The notes below the pieces were generated by a model. That model was not told the origin of the DNA and made no database searches. It saw only the letters and a program-made list of their open reading frames with translations. Below are positions 28,036-37,840 of a DNA stretch of 64,000 bases, one piece after another; position 1 is the first letter of the stretch, and the number at the start of each line of letters is the position of its first letter. This DNA is from Solirubrobacter pauli (GTDB lineage Bacteria > Actinomycetota > Thermoleophilia > Solirubrobacterales > Solirubrobacteraceae), in contig NZ_RBIL01000002.1 of NCBI RefSeq assembly GCF_003633755.1, positions 2,480,001 through 2,544,000 on the forward strand. Reading direction: 5' to 3'. A program made the position numbers and the translations under genes.

Positions 28036-28703
28036 CGGAGTGCCGCCTCGGCCTCGACGCGGCCGTCCCGTAGGCGGACCTCGCGGTCGGCGTGCGCGGC
28101 CACCACGTTGTCGTGCGTGACGACCACGAGCGCCGCGCCGCGTTCGCGGGCCGCTCCGAGCAGCAGGGTCATCAAGGCTTCGCCGCCGGCGGTGTCGAGG
28201 CTGCCGGTCGGCTCGTCGGCGAACACGATCGCCGGGCCCGTCACCAGCGCGCGGGCGACGGCGACGCGCTGGGCCTCGCCGCCGCTGAGCTCGGCGGCGA
28301 GCGTGTCGCGCTCGGCGGTGATGCCGACGCGCTCCAGCCACTCACGCGCGGCGGTCAGCGCGGCGGCCCGGTCGTGACGCTCGAGCAGCAGCGGCAGGGC
28401 GACGTTCTCGAGGGCCGACAGGTCCGGGACGAGCTGGCCGAACTGGAGCACGACGCCGACGCTGCGGCGACGCAGCCGGGCGCGGGCCGTCTCGCTCAGC
28501 GTCGTCAGCGCTTCGCCGAGCAACGTCACGTCGCCCGCCTGGGGGCGCAGGATGCCCGCGGCGACGTGCAGCAGCGTCGACTTGCCGCACCCACTCGGCC
28601 CGGTGATCGCGACGACCTCCTCGGACTCGACGGCCAGTGACACGCCGCGCAGCGCGACGGTGCGCCGGTACGCATGCTCGACACCCCGCAGCTGGAGGAT
28701 CAT
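28032..28703 (-). CDS. ABC transporter ATP-binding protein (LolD/MacB type)
   Basis: 223 residues, one ABC domain. Walker A GPSGCGKST (residues ~36-44), Q-loop VLQFGQLVPDLSA, signature LSGGEAQRVAVARAL, Walker B AIVFADEPTGSLD and switch His VVVTHD are all intact. The length and the LolD-like TGSLD motif fit exporters with FtsX-type permeases. It overlaps the PadR gene upstream (ATGA at 28700-28703) and the permease downstream. Confidence 0.94.
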
Positions 28704-29200
28704 CCGATCACCTCCGCCGCACGCTCGAGCCAGCGCAGGTCGGCGTCCAGGTGCGCGACGAGGTGGTCCCGTGCAAGCCGCGCCGCCGGGTCGCGGTCCG
28801 GGGCGTCCACCGTCAGCTCACGCATGCGTCGCAGGTGCGCGGTGCGCTGGCGCGTGAGGAACTCGATCGGGCTCTCCCCCGTGCGCAGCGCGGCGATCGT
28901 CTTGCGCACGATCTCGTCCGTCGACGCCGTCGCCGCCCCTGCCGGCTCTGCCAGCCAGTCGCGCAACTGATGCTCCCCCTGCTCGCTCAGCGCGTACACG
29001 GTCCGCTCGGGACCGCTCTCCGTCCGAGTCTCGACCCGCTCGACGAGGCCGGCCTTCTCCAGCCGGCCGAGCGTCGCGTACACCTGCCCGAACGCCAGCG
29101 GCCGCGCGTCCGGGAACCACGCGTCGTGATCGCGCTTGAGGTCGTACCCGTGGGCCGGCCCTTGGCGCAGCAACGCCAGGACGACTTCGTTCGTGGCCAC
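28700..29200 (-). CDS. PadR-family transcriptional regulator of the ABC exporter
   Basis: 166 residues from the GTG at 29200. The N-terminal winged helix (VLALLRQGPAHGYDLKRDH, then FGQVYATLGRLEKAGLVE) is diagnostic of PadR, and the C-terminal helical Vir_act_alpha_C-type dimerisation region follows. A longer frame exists, but it would read through the palindrome at 29210-29226. PadR proteins repress adjacent transporters and respond to small lipophilic ligands. It is first in a three-gene operon with the ATPase and permease. Confidence 0.91.
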   Translation of the reverse strand: MATNEVVLALLRQGPAHGYDLKRDHDAWFPDARPLAFGQVYATLGRLEKAGLVERVETRTESGPERTVYALSEQGEHQLRDWLAEPAGAATASTDEIVRKTIAALRTGESPIEFLTRQRTAHLRRMRELTVDAPDRDPAARLARDHLVAHLDADLRWLERAAEVIG

Positions 29201-29209
29201 GGGCTCGAC

Positions 29210-29226
29210 TATACACACTGTGAATA
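29210..29226. promoter_or_regulatory. PadR operator palindrome
   Basis: The 17-bp sequence TATACACACTGTGAATA is a near-perfect dyad (TATnCACA, one central base, TGTGnATA) ending 9 bp upstream of the PadR start. It is unusually AT-rich against the local background. PadR boxes in other bacteria are similar TGTG/CACA dyads. It is the likely autoregulatory site controlling padR and the exporter. Confidence 0.65.
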
Positions 29227-29232
29227 GAGGCG

Positions 29233-30411
29233 CTAGAACGTCGCGAGCCGCAGCACTTCCTCGTTGCCGTCGCCCGTAAGCTCGTTCCACGCCGCAGTGA
29301 CCGTCCCGCCGGGCGCGGCCGCGAGGAGCAGCTGGCCGTGCACCGTGGTCGTGAGCTCCACCGCCGGCAGCCAGGTCCCGTCCACGGTCAGCTTGCGTGC
29401 CCCGACGGCGGACCCCCCGTACCAGCCCACCACGCCGCTGCCGTCGGCGGCCAGCGCCGCCTCGAGCGGTGACTCGCTGACCGGCCCGAGAAGCGTCGTC
29501 GGCGCGAACGGCGCCCCCGGCCGGGCGATGCTCGCGCCCAGAGCGGACGGTGTCCGCCGGCCGTTGACCGGGACGGGCGCGGTCGGCAGCGACGCGCCGG
29601 TCGTCGTCAGCGCCAGCAGGTCACCGCGCGGCCCGGCCACGAACGCGGCGAGGCCCACGTCACGCGCCGTCGTCAGCTCGACCGGCGCGTACGTCGGGCC
29701 GGCGACCATCCGCAGCACCCCCGAGTAGCTCCGCCACGCGAGCACCGGCTGGCCCGCCGGGGTGAGCGCCAGCTCGGGCGGGACGCCGCGCTCGGGCCCG
29801 AACGTGCGCTTCGACCATGCGCCGGCGGCCGACCGATGGGCGAGCCGGACGACGTCATCCGGCCTCGTGTAGCCGACGGCGGCGGTTCCGTCCGCGGCCA
29901 CCTCGACGTCGGTCGGCCAGGCCAGGCCGCGCGTGAGCCGCGCGGTGCGCCCGACGGTGCCGTCGACGGCCACGGCGACCGAGCGGATGGCGTGGGCCCG
30001 TCCTTCGGTCCAGACGAGGACCGCCGCGCCCGTGTCGCTGACGCCGCAGCTGAGGTCGTCGGCGTAGGTGCGCAAGCGGGCGACGACCCGTCCGCGCGTC
30101 CAGCGTCCGCCGGGCGCTCGCGTCGCCACCCGGAGCTGCGTGCGGTTCGAGCGCCGCGACCGCGACTCCGACCAGCACGCGATCGCCGCGCCCGAGCGCG
30201 CGACGTCCAGGTCGTCGAGCGACTCCGTCGCCGGTGCCAGCCGGTGCGGACGGCCGACGAGGCGGCCGCCGCGGACGTCGGCGACCTCCGTGACCCGCTC
30301 TTGACGCGTCCAACGGGTCCACGCGAGCACCGGCTGCCCCTGCGCGTCGGCGTCCATGTGGACGCCGCCCGCGAGTGCCCCGGCCACGACGATCGAGGTG
30401 ACGAAGCTCAT
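29233..30411 (-). CDS. Probable exported beta-propeller-like protein, unknown function
   Basis: 392 residues starting with a short hydrophobic N-terminus (VTSIVVAGALAGG) that may be a weak signal peptide or anchor. The body shows repeated blades of the type 'A..D..G.avvaW', such as DAQGQPVLAWTRW, SDTGAAVLVWTEG, AADGTAAVGYTRP, TPAGQPVLAWRSY, AADGSGVVGWYGG and GGTVTAAWNEL. This repeat is common in exported proteins of Solirubrobacter relatives. No catalytic residues are recognised. It is tail-to-head with the PadR gene with only the operator region between. Confidence 0.68.
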   Translation of the reverse strand: MSFVTSIVVAGALAGGVHMDADAQGQPVLAWTRWTRQERVTEVADVRGGRLVGRPHRLAPATESLDDLDVARSGAAIACWSESRSRRSNRTQLRVATRAPGGRWTRGRVVARLRTYADDLSCGVSDTGAAVLVWTEGRAHAIRSVAVAVDGTVGRTARLTRGLAWPTDVEVAADGTAAVGYTRPDDVVRLAHRSAAGAWSKRTFGPERGVPPELALTPAGQPVLAWRSYSGVLRMVAGPTYAPVELTTARDVGLAAFVAGPRGDLLALTTTGASLPTAPVPVNGRRTPSALGASIARPGAPFAPTTLLGPVSESPLEAALAADGSGVVGWYGGSAVGARKLTVDGTWLPAVELTTTVHGQLLLAAAPGGTVTAAWNELTGDGNEEVLRLATF

Positions 30412-30534
30412 CGCGCACCGTCGTCTCCGCGTTCACGGCCGACCAAACACCGGGCGCTTTACGCGCGTTCGCCACACACTCGAATCGAGGCAGCCGGAAG
30501 GAAACCGGCACGCTGCGCCGGTTCAATCGCCGAC

Positions 30535-31281
30535 ATGCACTGGCGCCCGATCGCTCTCGCCCTCACCCTGCTCGTGTGCGCCGCTCCGGCCGCGCACGCG
30601 TCCTCGCTCGCGGACGAGCTCATGCCCGACTCGACCGGCGTCCGCCTGGAGCGGATGGGCAAGCGCGACCTCGCGATGCGCTTCCCGGCGAAGCGCTTGC
30701 GCGCGCTCGCGGGCGAGCGCGCGCGGCTGCACTGCGGTGTGGTCGGGGAGCGCGTGGGCCAGTTCGTGGTCGAGCGCGAGGGCGGCGGTGGTGACCGTCG
30801 CCTCGCCGCCGGCGACCGCAGCGTCGTCATCCCCGGCTCCGCTCGCTTCGACTTCTGCGCGCTCGCGACGCGCCCGGACGACACGACCAACTGCCTGCCG
30901 CTCACCGCGGAGGAGCGCTGGTGCGCCCGCGCGCTGGTGGCACGGACCGCCGCGGGCCGCGGCTACGTCGACCAGCTCGCGCGCACGATCGAGCTGAGCC
31001 TCCTGATGAGCTTCGCGGTCGACTCGTTCATGACCGACCCGGCGGACCGCCAGGCGGCGTTCGTACGCGACTTCGGCACGACGCTCGTGGGGATGTCCGA
31101 TCCCGACTCGGCGCTCCCGACCGGCACGGTCGGCTACTGGGCGGGCGAGACGAGCGACGTGTTCGCGGCGACGCTCACCAGCGGTCACCGCATCTTCCTC
31201 CGTCGTGACGGCGACGTCTTCAGCACCAACAGCCGCCGGATGCTGCTGCCGGCGCAGGTGCACAAGGTGTCGGTCTTCTAG
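30535..31281 (+). CDS. Secreted protein of unknown function
   Basis: 248 residues from the ATG at 30535, giving a clear signal peptide (ALALTLLVCAAPAAHA) with cleavage near residue 23; earlier in-frame starts lie in non-coding-like sequence. The mature protein is mixed alpha/beta with several cysteines (LHCGVV, FDFCAL, TNCLPL, RWCARA) that could form disulfides. No domain is recognised. The last 4 bp overlap the convergent aldehyde dehydrogenase gene. Confidence 0.65.
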   Translation: MHWRPIALALTLLVCAAPAAHASSLADELMPDSTGVRLERMGKRDLAMRFPAKRLRALAGERARLHCGVVGERVGQFVVEREGGGGDRRLAAGDRSVVIPGSARFDFCALATRPDDTTNCLPLTAEERWCARALVARTAAGRGYVDQLARTIELSLLMSFAVDSFMTDPADRQAAFVRDFGTTLVGMSDPDSALPTGTVGYWAGETSDVFAATLTSGHRIFLRRDGDVFSTNSRRMLLPAQVHKVSVF

Positions 31282-32738
31282 CCGAGCTGGAACGGGTCGC
31301 GGGTGGCGCCGGTGAGCTCGATCCAGACCGTCTTGGTCTCCGTGTATCCGGTGATCGCCTGGATGCCGTTCTCGCGGCCGATGCCCGAGTCCTTGTAGCC
31401 GCCGAACGGCGCCGCCGGCCCGACCGCGCGGTAGGCGTTCACCCAGACGGTCCCGGCCCGCAGCGCGCGCGCCATCCGGTGCGCGCGCTGGACGTCGCGC
31501 GTCCACACGCCCGCGGCCAGCCCGAACGCCGTGTCGTTGGCGAGCGCGACCGCCTCCTCCTCGGACGAGAAGCGCAGCGCCGCCAGCACCGGCCCGAAGA
31601 TCTCCTCGCGCGCGAGCCGCATGTCGTTGGTGACGTCGCCGAAGATCGTCGGCCGCACGAAGTAGCCGGGGCCGTCCCCGCGCGTGCCGCCCGCGACGAG
31701 CCGCGCGCCCTCGTCCGACGCGGACGCGATCGCCGCCAGCACCCCCTGCAGGTGCCCCTCGAACGCGACCGGTCCCATCTCGGTCTCCGGGTCGAGGGGG
31801 TCGCCCATCCGGATCGACGCGGCCCGGGCCGCCAGCCGCTCGACGAGCTCGTCGTGCACGGCGTCCTCGACGAGCAGCCGCGACCCGGCCATGCACGTCT
31901 GGCCGGTGGCGGCGAAGATGCCCGCGACCACGCCGTTCGCGGCCGCGTCCAGGTCGGCGTCGGCGAAGACGACGTTGGGCGACTTGCCGCCGAGCTCGAG
32001 CGTGACCCGCGCGAGGTGCGAGGCCGCGCCGCGCATGACGGCGCGGCCTGTCGCCGTCCCCCCGGTGAAGGCCACCTTGTCGACGCCCGGGTGCTCGACG
32101 AGCGGCGCGCCCGCCTCCCCGCCGAACCCGGTCACGACGTTCATCACGCCCGGCGGGAACCCCGCCTCCTCGAACAGCGCCGCGAACTCGAGCGTCGAGC
32201 ACGGTGCCTGCTCGGCGGGCTTGACCACCACGCAGCAGCCCGCGGCGAGCGCCGGCGCGATCTTCCACGACGCCAGCAGCACCGGCGAGTTCCAGGGAGT
32301 GATCGCCGCCACCACGCCGAGCGGCTCACGCACCGTGTAGACGAAGAAGTTGTCGCGGTCGGCCGGCAGCGTCTCGCCCCCGACCTTGTCCGCCGCGCCC
32401 GCGAAGTAGTGGTAGTAGTCGGCGAGCCCGCGCAGTTGGCCCTCCATCTCGCGGATCAGCTTGCCGTTGTCGGTCGTCTCGACGCGGGCGATCGACGACG
32501 CGCGCTCGGCGATCAGGTCGGCGAGCCGGCGCAGGAGCTTCCCGCGCGCGACGGGCGTGGTCCGCGACCAGTCGACGAACGCCGCCCGCGCCGCCTGGAC
32601 CGCGGCGTCCACGTCGGCGGCCCCGGCCCGCGGCACCGTCGCCCACGGCGTGCCCAGGTACGGGTTGACGCTCTCGAAGCGCTCCCCCGAGCGAGCCTCC
32701 ACCCAGGAGCCCCCGATGAGCATGCGGTAGTCCTTCAC
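31278..32738 (-). CDS. NAD(P)-dependent aldehyde dehydrogenase
   Basis: 486 residues, the standard ALDH superfamily length. The catalytic Glu lies in VTLELGGKSPNVVF and the nucleophilic Cys in FAATGQTCMAGSRLL. The cofactor-binding Asn is in AITPWNSPV, and TGGTATGRAVM is the Rossmann loop. It would oxidise an aldehyde to the acid in the cytoplasm. It is divergent from the GAF-type regulator that precedes the propane monooxygenase operon. It could therefore handle propanal or a downstream aldehyde, but this rests on position only. Confidence 0.93.
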   Translation of the reverse strand: MKDYRMLIGGSWVEARSGERFESVNPYLGTPWATVPRAGAADVDAAVQAARAAFVDWSRTTPVARGKLLRRLADLIAERASSIARVETTDNGKLIREMEGQLRGLADYYHYFAGAADKVGGETLPADRDNFFVYTVREPLGVVAAITPWNSPVLLASWKIAPALAAGCCVVVKPAEQAPCSTLEFAALFEEAGFPPGVMNVVTGFGGEAGAPLVEHPGVDKVAFTGGTATGRAVMRGAASHLARVTLELGGKSPNVVFADADLDAAANGVVAGIFAATGQTCMAGSRLLVEDAVHDELVERLAARAASIRMGDPLDPETEMGPVAFEGHLQGVLAAIASASDEGARLVAGGTRGDGPGYFVRPTIFGDVTNDMRLAREEIFGPVLAALRFSSEEEAVALANDTAFGLAAGVWTRDVQRAHRMARALRAGTVWVNAYRAVGPAAPFGGYKDSGIGRENGIQAITGYTETKTVWIELTGATRDPFQLG

Positions 32739-32807
32739 CCCGCAACCAGGCTAAGTCCCGGGTCAACATCCTCCACGTATCTGCGAATCCGGTGTAGCCT
32801 CACGCTT

Positions 32808-34313
32808 GTGAGCGAAAACTCGTGGCTTGCCGTCAATGCCGGCACCACGCCCCTCGTGCGAGCGCAGGAGCTGCGCTTCGCGTGGGAGCGGTTCATCGCC
32901 GACGACGACGGCGACCCGACGCTCGTGCGGGAGGCGATCACCGACTCGTGGCGTCGCTCGTCCGCCGCCGGTGTGGACCCGCTGGGCAGCCGGCTCGCGC
33001 CCGTCGTCGCCGACGAGAGCGAGACGCACGACCGCTACGAGGAGCACCTGCTGCACCGGGCCGCGCCGCTCATCCACGACTGCCTGTCGGCGATCGCGGA
33101 CGAGGCCGGCTACCTGATCGTGATCAGCGACGCCGACGGCACGCTGATGAGCATCGAGGGCAGCGCGAACATGCGGCTGCGCGCCGCGGGCGACATGAAC
33201 TTCGCCGAGGGGACGCTGTGGAGCGAGGGCGGCGCGGGCACGAACGCGATCGGCACCGCGCTCGCGCTCGACCACGCGGTGCAGGTGTTCGGCCCCGAGC
33301 ACTTCTCCGACCCGGTGCAGCGGTGGACCTGCAGCGCGTGCCCGATCCACGACCCGGAGACGGGCGAGGTGATCGGCGTCATCGACCTCACGGGCGAGCT
33401 GTCCACCGTGCATCCGCACAGCCTCGCCGTCGCGACCGCCACCGCCCGCGCCGTCGAGGCCAGCCTCCAGCTCGCGCTGCAGGAGCGCGACGCTCGCCTG
33501 CACGCACGCTACGGCGCGCGCGTCTCACCCGACCGCAGCGCGCTCGTCACCCGCTCGGGCCGGGCGATCGGGCCGGTGCCGCGCGGCTGGAACGTCCAGG
33601 GCCGGCTGGTGATCCCGCCCGGCGGCGGCGAGCTGACGCTGCCGTCCGGCGCGCTCGCGGTGGCCGAGCCCGTCTCCCCCACGCACGAGGCGTTCGTCGT
33701 CCACGCGCTGGAGTCCAAGCGCGTGACGAGCATCGCCCGCCCGCTGGTGAAGCTGCGCTTCCTCGGCCGCGACCGCGCCGAGCTGGAGGTCGAGGACCGC
33801 ACGACGACGTTGCGCCCGCGCCTGGCCGAGATCCTCGCGCTGCTGTGCGCGAGCCCGGACGGGATGAGCGCCGAGCGCCTGTGCGCGGACCTGCACGGCG
33901 ACGGCGGGAGCGTGTCCAGCGTCCGCGTCGAGGTCAGCCGGCTGCGCAAGCTGCTCGGCCCGTGGATCGACACGGACCGCTACCGGCTCACGTGCGACGT
34001 CGAGTCGGACGTGCGCCGCGTCGAGGGCCTGCTCGTCGCCGGGCAGACGCGCGCGGCCGCAGAGGCGTACACCGGGCCGCTGCTGCCCAGCAGCGAGGCA
34101 CCGGGCATCGTGCGCGAGCGTGAGCGCCTGGACCGCTGGCTCCACCAGGCCGTGATGACGGCCGAGGACGTCGAAGCGCTGTGGGCGTACGTGCAGATCA
34201 CGCGCGACGACCTCGGGGCGTGGAAGCGCCTGTTGACGCAGCTCGAGTTCCGTGACCCGCGCCGCCCACTGGCGGCCGCGCGTGTCGGCGAGCTGCGTGC
34301 AGCGCTCATGTAA
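32808..34313 (+). CDS. GAF-sensor regulator with SARP/BTAD-like winged-helix output
   Basis: 501 residues from the GTG at 32808. The N-terminal half resembles AcoR-type activators: RRSSAAGVDPLG, then a GAF domain (~85-245) with FAEGTLWSEGGAGTNAIGTA and WTCSACPIHDPETGEVIGVID. Unlike AcoR or MimR there is no AAA+ sigma-54 ATPase and no Fis HTH. After a linker, residues ~325-420 form a winged helix (LAEILALLCASPDGMSAERL, SSVRVEVSRLRKLLGPWID), followed by a short helical tail. Upstream of an IclR gene and the prm operon, it is the likely substrate-responsive activator. The divergent aldehyde dehydrogenase may share the control region. Confidence 0.85.
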   Translation: MSENSWLAVNAGTTPLVRAQELRFAWERFIADDDGDPTLVREAITDSWRRSSAAGVDPLGSRLAPVVADESETHDRYEEHLLHRAAPLIHDCLSAIADEAGYLIVISDADGTLMSIEGSANMRLRAAGDMNFAEGTLWSEGGAGTNAIGTALALDHAVQVFGPEHFSDPVQRWTCSACPIHDPETGEVIGVIDLTGELSTVHPHSLAVATATARAVEASLQLALQERDARLHARYGARVSPDRSALVTRSGRAIGPVPRGWNVQGRLVIPPGGGELTLPSGALAVAEPVSPTHEAFVVHALESKRVTSIARPLVKLRFLGRDRAELEVEDRTTTLRPRLAEILALLCASPDGMSAERLCADLHGDGGSVSSVRVEVSRLRKLLGPWIDTDRYRLTCDVESDVRRVEGLLVAGQTRAAAEAYTGPLLPSSEAPGIVRERERLDRWLHQAVMTAEDVEALWAYVQITRDDLGAWKRLLTQLEFRDPRRPLAAARVGELRAALM

Positions 34314-34345
34314 CGCGCCGGTGGTCAACTCCTCGGTGAGGAGAG

Positions 34346-35170
34346 ATGCAGGCTACCCGAGCACATCGGGGACTCAGCACTGCGCGCGCGGCCCTCCACG
34401 TCACGTGGTTGCTGGCCCGTGCGCCGGACGGGGTCCGCGCAGACGAAGTGGCCGCGACGCTCGGCAAGAGCGTCTCGACGGCCTACAACCTGCTCGCGTC
34501 GCTGTGCGACGAGGGTGTGGCCGAGCGCCACGCGGGTGGCGTCTACAAGCTCTCCCCCGCGTTCCGCGAAACCGTCGCCGAGGAATCCGACCGCCACGAC
34601 CTGAGCGGCGTCGTCGACGACCTCCTCGCCCGGACGCACAAGCGCGCGTACCTCGCGGTGCTGCGCGACAACCAACTTCGCGTGGTCCTCGAGCGCGGGC
34701 TGCAGGGCATGCCGAAGCTCCCGGGCATGAACCCTGAGATCGCCGACAACGCGCACGCCCTCGCGCTGGGCAAGGTCGTGCTCGCGCTCGGACCACGCGA
34801 TGCCGTCGACCGCTACGCCCGCACGGGCCTCAAGCGCTTCACGGCGCACACGATCACCGAGCCCGGCGCGTTGCACGAGGAGCTCACGCGCGTCCGGCTG
34901 AACGGCGTCGCCACCGAGCGCGAGGAGTTCGAGCGTGACTTCTGCTGCCTCGCCGCGCCGGTGCTCGACCACGACCGGCGCTTCCTCGGCGCCGTCGGCA
35001 TCTCGATGTCCCGTCGCGCCTTCGACCACGAGCGCGAGCAGCTCGAGGAGACGCTGCGCGACGTCGTCGGATTCCAACGATCTGCAGAGATCCGGGCTGA
35101 TCTTGATCACGGCCCGCACGCCCACGTAACTGCACTCCAGGGACGACGTTTCCAAAGGAGGCGGCCTTGA
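34346..35170 (+). CDS. IclR-family transcriptional regulator
   Basis: 274 residues. The N-terminal winged HTH spans residues ~5-70 ([22 protein letters not shown]). The C-terminal IclR effector domain shows [35 protein letters not shown] and [23 protein letters not shown]. Its GAGGAG ribosome-binding site lies inside a 6-bp hairpin (34329-34343, CTCCTC/GAGGAG) only 2 nt before the ATG, so translation could be restrained. The 3' end overlaps the TTG start of prmA (TTGA at 35167-35170), tying the regulator to the operon. The last ~25 residues are basic and extend past the usual IclR end. Confidence 0.89.
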   Translation: MQATRAHRGLSTARAALHVTWLLARAPDGVRADEVAATLGKSVSTAYNLLASLCDEGVAERHAGGVYKLSPAFRETVAEESDRHDLSGVVDDLLARTHKRAYLAVLRDNQLRVVLERGLQGMPKLPGMNPEIADNAHALALGKVVLALGPRDAVDRYARTGLKRFTAHTITEPGALHEELTRVRLNGVATEREEFERDFCCLAAPVLDHDRRFLGAVGISMSRRAFDHEREQLEETLRDVVGFQRSAEIRADLDHGPHAHVTALQGRRFQRRRP

Positions 35171-36813
35171 GCCGAGCCAGCATCACGAAGGCCCATCAGA
35201 AGATCCAGGAGCTCTCCTGGGAGCCGACGTTCGTCGAGCCGGTCGACAAGTACCCGACCGACTACACGTTCGAGAAGGCGCCCAAGAAGGACCCGCTCAA
35301 GCAGGTCCTGCGCTCCTACTTCCCGATGGAGGAGGAGAAGGACAATCGCGTCTTCGGCGCGATGGACGGCGCGATCCGCGGCAACATGTTCCGGCAGGTC
35401 CAGGAACGCTGGATGGAGTGGCAGAAGCTCTTCCTGTCGATCATCCCGTTCCCGGAGATCTCCGCCGCGCGCGCCATGCCGCTGGCCATCAACGCGGTGC
35501 CGAACCCGGAGGTCCACAACGGGCTCGCCATCCAGATGATCGACGAGGTTCGCCACTCGACGATCCAGATGAACCTCAAGCGGCTGTACATGAACCACTA
35601 CATCGATCCCGCCGGGTTCGATCTGACGGAGAAGGGCTTCGCCAACTGCTACGCCGGCACGATCGGCCGCCAGTTCGGCGAGGGCTTCATCACCGGTGAC
35701 GCGATCACCGCGGCCAACGTCTACCTGACCATCGTCGCCGAGACGGCGTTCACGAACGTCCTCTTCGTCGCGATGCCGGGCGAGGCCGCGGCCAACGGCG
35801 ACTACCTGCTCCCCACCGTGTTCCACTCGGTGCAGAGCGACGAGTCACGCCACATCTCCAACGGCTACTCGATCATCCTGATGGCGCTCGCCGACGAGCG
35901 CAACCGGGCGCTGCTCGAGCGCGACCTGCGGTACGCGTGGTGGAACAACCACGCCGTCGTGGACGCGGCGATCGGCACGTTCATCGAGTACGGCACCAAG
36001 GACCGCCGCAAGGACCGCGAGTCCTACGCGGAGGCCTGGCGCCGCTGGATCTACGACGACTACTACCGGTCCTACCTGGTCCCGCTCGAGAAGTACGGCC
36101 TGACGATCCCGCACGACCTCGTCGAGGAGTCGTGGAACCGGATCTGGAACAAGGGCTACATCCATGAGGTGGCGCAGTTCTTCGCCACCGGCTGGTTCGC
36201 CAACTACTGGCGGATCGACGGCATGGACGACAAGGACTTCGAGTGGTTCGAGTTCAAGTACCCGGGCTGGTACGACAAGTACGGCCGCTGGTGGGAGAAG
36301 TACACCGAGCTCTCGAAGAAGAACGGCCACAAGCCGATCGCCTTCGAGGCCGAGGCCAACTACCAGTACCCGCACCGCTGCTGGACCTGCATGGTCCCGT
36401 GCCTGATCCGTGAGGACACGGTCATGGACGAGGTCGACGGCCAGGTGCGCACGTACTGCTCGGAGACCTGCCACTGGACCGACAAGGTCGCCTTCCGGCC
36501 CGAGTACGAAGGCCGCCCGACGCCGTCGATGGGCAAGCTCTCCGGCCAGCGCGAGTGGGAGACGCTCCACCACGGCAAGGACCTCGGGGACATCATGCAG
36601 GACCTCGGGTACATCCGCGACGACGGCCACACGCTCGTCCCGCAGCCGCACCTGAACCTGGACCCGAAGGAGATGTGGACGCTCGACGAGGTCCGCGGGA
36701 TCACGCTCAACAGCCCGAACGTGCTGCTGAACGAGATGTCGCCGGAGGAGCGCGAGCAGCACATGGCCGAGTACAAGCGCGGGGGCCCGGCCGGCCGGCC
36801 GGCGGCCGCCTAG
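35167..36813 (+). CDS. prmA: Propane 2-monooxygenase-like large (alpha) hydroxylase subunit
   Basis: 548 residues, the di-iron alpha subunit of a soluble di-iron monooxygenase. The six expected iron ligands fall at Glu97 (FPEIS), Glu127 and His130 (IDEVRH), Glu192 (IVAETAF), Glu226 and His229 (SDESRH). Relative spacings (30, 33, 95, 129, 132) match those of methane monooxygenase MmoX exactly. Length and downstream genes match PrmA/MimA, which oxidise propane, and in mycobacteria also acetone and phenol. The TTG start is preceded by a full AAAGGAGG at 35154-35161. The C-terminus carries a [12 protein letters not shown] cysteine segment near residue 403. Confidence 0.95.
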   Translation: MSRASITKAHQKIQELSWEPTFVEPVDKYPTDYTFEKAPKKDPLKQVLRSYFPMEEEKDNRVFGAMDGAIRGNMFRQVQERWMEWQKLFLSIIPFPEISAARAMPLAINAVPNPEVHNGLAIQMIDEVRHSTIQMNLKRLYMNHYIDPAGFDLTEKGFANCYAGTIGRQFGEGFITGDAITAANVYLTIVAETAFTNVLFVAMPGEAAANGDYLLPTVFHSVQSDESRHISNGYSIILMALADERNRALLERDLRYAWWNNHAVVDAAIGTFIEYGTKDRRKDRESYAEAWRRWIYDDYYRSYLVPLEKYGLTIPHDLVEESWNRIWNKGYIHEVAQFFATGWFANYWRIDGMDDKDFEWFEFKYPGWYDKYGRWWEKYTELSKKNGHKPIAFEAEANYQYPHRCWTCMVPCLIREDTVMDEVDGQVRTYCSETCHWTDKVAFRPEYEGRPTPSMGKLSGQREWETLHHGKDLGDIMQDLGYIRDDGHTLVPQPHLNLDPKEMWTLDEVRGITLNSPNVLLNEMSPEEREQHMAEYKRGGPAGRPAAA

Positions 36814-36826
36814 GAGCGCGGCGAGG

Positions 36827-37831
36827 ATGGGCAACACGCACACCGTTCGCTTCGAGCCCGTGGGCATCGAGATCGAGGTCGACGAGGACGAGACGATCCT
36901 CAACGCCGCGTTCAAGCAGGGCATCATGCTCATGCACGGCTGCAAGGAAGGTCAGTGCTCGGCGTGCAAGTCGTTCATCCTCGACGGTGAGGTCGATCTC
37001 GACCGCTACTCGACGTTCGCGCTGCCCGACTTCGAGGAGGCCGAGGGGTGGACGCTGCTGTGCCGCGCCCACCCCTACTCCGACCTCGAGATCGAGCTGA
37101 TCAACTACGACGAGGAGATCATCCACGGGGGCGTCCCGCCGCGGACGATCTCCACGTCGGTCGAGGCGGTCTCCAAGCTCACCGGGGACATCTACTTCCT
37201 CAAGCTCAAGCCGGCCGAGGACTTCGAGTTCAAGGCCGGCCAGTACGTGGACATCCAGATCCCGGGCACGGAGCTGCACCGGTCGTTCTCGATGGCCAAC
37301 ACGGGCTCGGACGCGCTCGAGTTCATGATCAAGCACTACGAGGGGGGCAAGTTCAGCGGCCTGCTCTCCAGCGGCGCGATCAAGCCGGGCGACGAGCTGT
37401 CGGTCACCGGCCCCTACGGCGTCTTCACGCTGCGCCCCAGCTCTCCGCGCCGGCTGCTGTTCATCGGCGGCGGCGCGGGGATGGCCCCGATCCTCTCCCT
37501 GCTGCGCGCGTTGAAGGCGGACGCCTCCCAGCGGGAGCGCGCGTACTACTACGGAGCCCGCACCGAGGCCGACCTCTTCCACCTGGAGGAGCTCGCCGCG
37601 CTCGACTGCGGCTTCGTGCCCGCCCTCTCGGAGGACAGCAACGGCTGGAAGGGCGAGAGCGGGCTGATCACGGACGTCGTCTCCCGGCTGGAGGGCGACA
37701 TCACCGAGGTCGACGCCTACGTCTGCGGTCCGCCGCCGATGGTCGAGGCGGCGATCGCGCTGCTCGAGGCCAAAGGCGTCCCCGAGGCGCACATCTACTA
37801 CGACAAGTTCACCACCACCGCGGACGAGTGA
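36827..37831 (+). CDS. prmB: Propane monooxygenase reductase
   Basis: 334 residues. An N-terminal plant-type [2Fe-2S] ferredoxin domain has Cys39, Cys44, Cys47 and Cys79 (HGCKEGQCSACKSF, later LLCRAHP). A ferredoxin-reductase module follows, with FAD motif RSFSMANT (Arg152, Ser155) and NAD-binding GGGAGMAPILSLLRAL. It passes electrons from NADH to the di-iron centre of PrmA. It starts 13 nt after the prmA stop and is third in the transcript after the IclR gene. All cofactor residues appear intact. Confidence 0.95.
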   Translation: MGNTHTVRFEPVGIEIEVDEDETILNAAFKQGIMLMHGCKEGQCSACKSFILDGEVDLDRYSTFALPDFEEAEGWTLLCRAHPYSDLEIELINYDEEIIHGGVPPRTISTSVEAVSKLTGDIYFLKLKPAEDFEFKAGQYVDIQIPGTELHRSFSMANTGSDALEFMIKHYEGGKFSGLLSSGAIKPGDELSVTGPYGVFTLRPSSPRRLLFIGGGAGMAPILSLLRALKADASQRERAYYYGARTEADLFHLEELAALDCGFVPALSEDSNGWKGESGLITDVVSRLEGDITEVDAYVCGPPPMVEAAIALLEAKGVPEAHIYYDKFTTTADE

Positions 37832-37840
37832 GGAGACCGG

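Noticed and set aside
31278..32738. Assigning the aldehyde dehydrogenase to the propane pathway by name
   Set aside because: It is only divergent from the regulator; substrate cannot be read from sequence, so it is left as a general ALDH.
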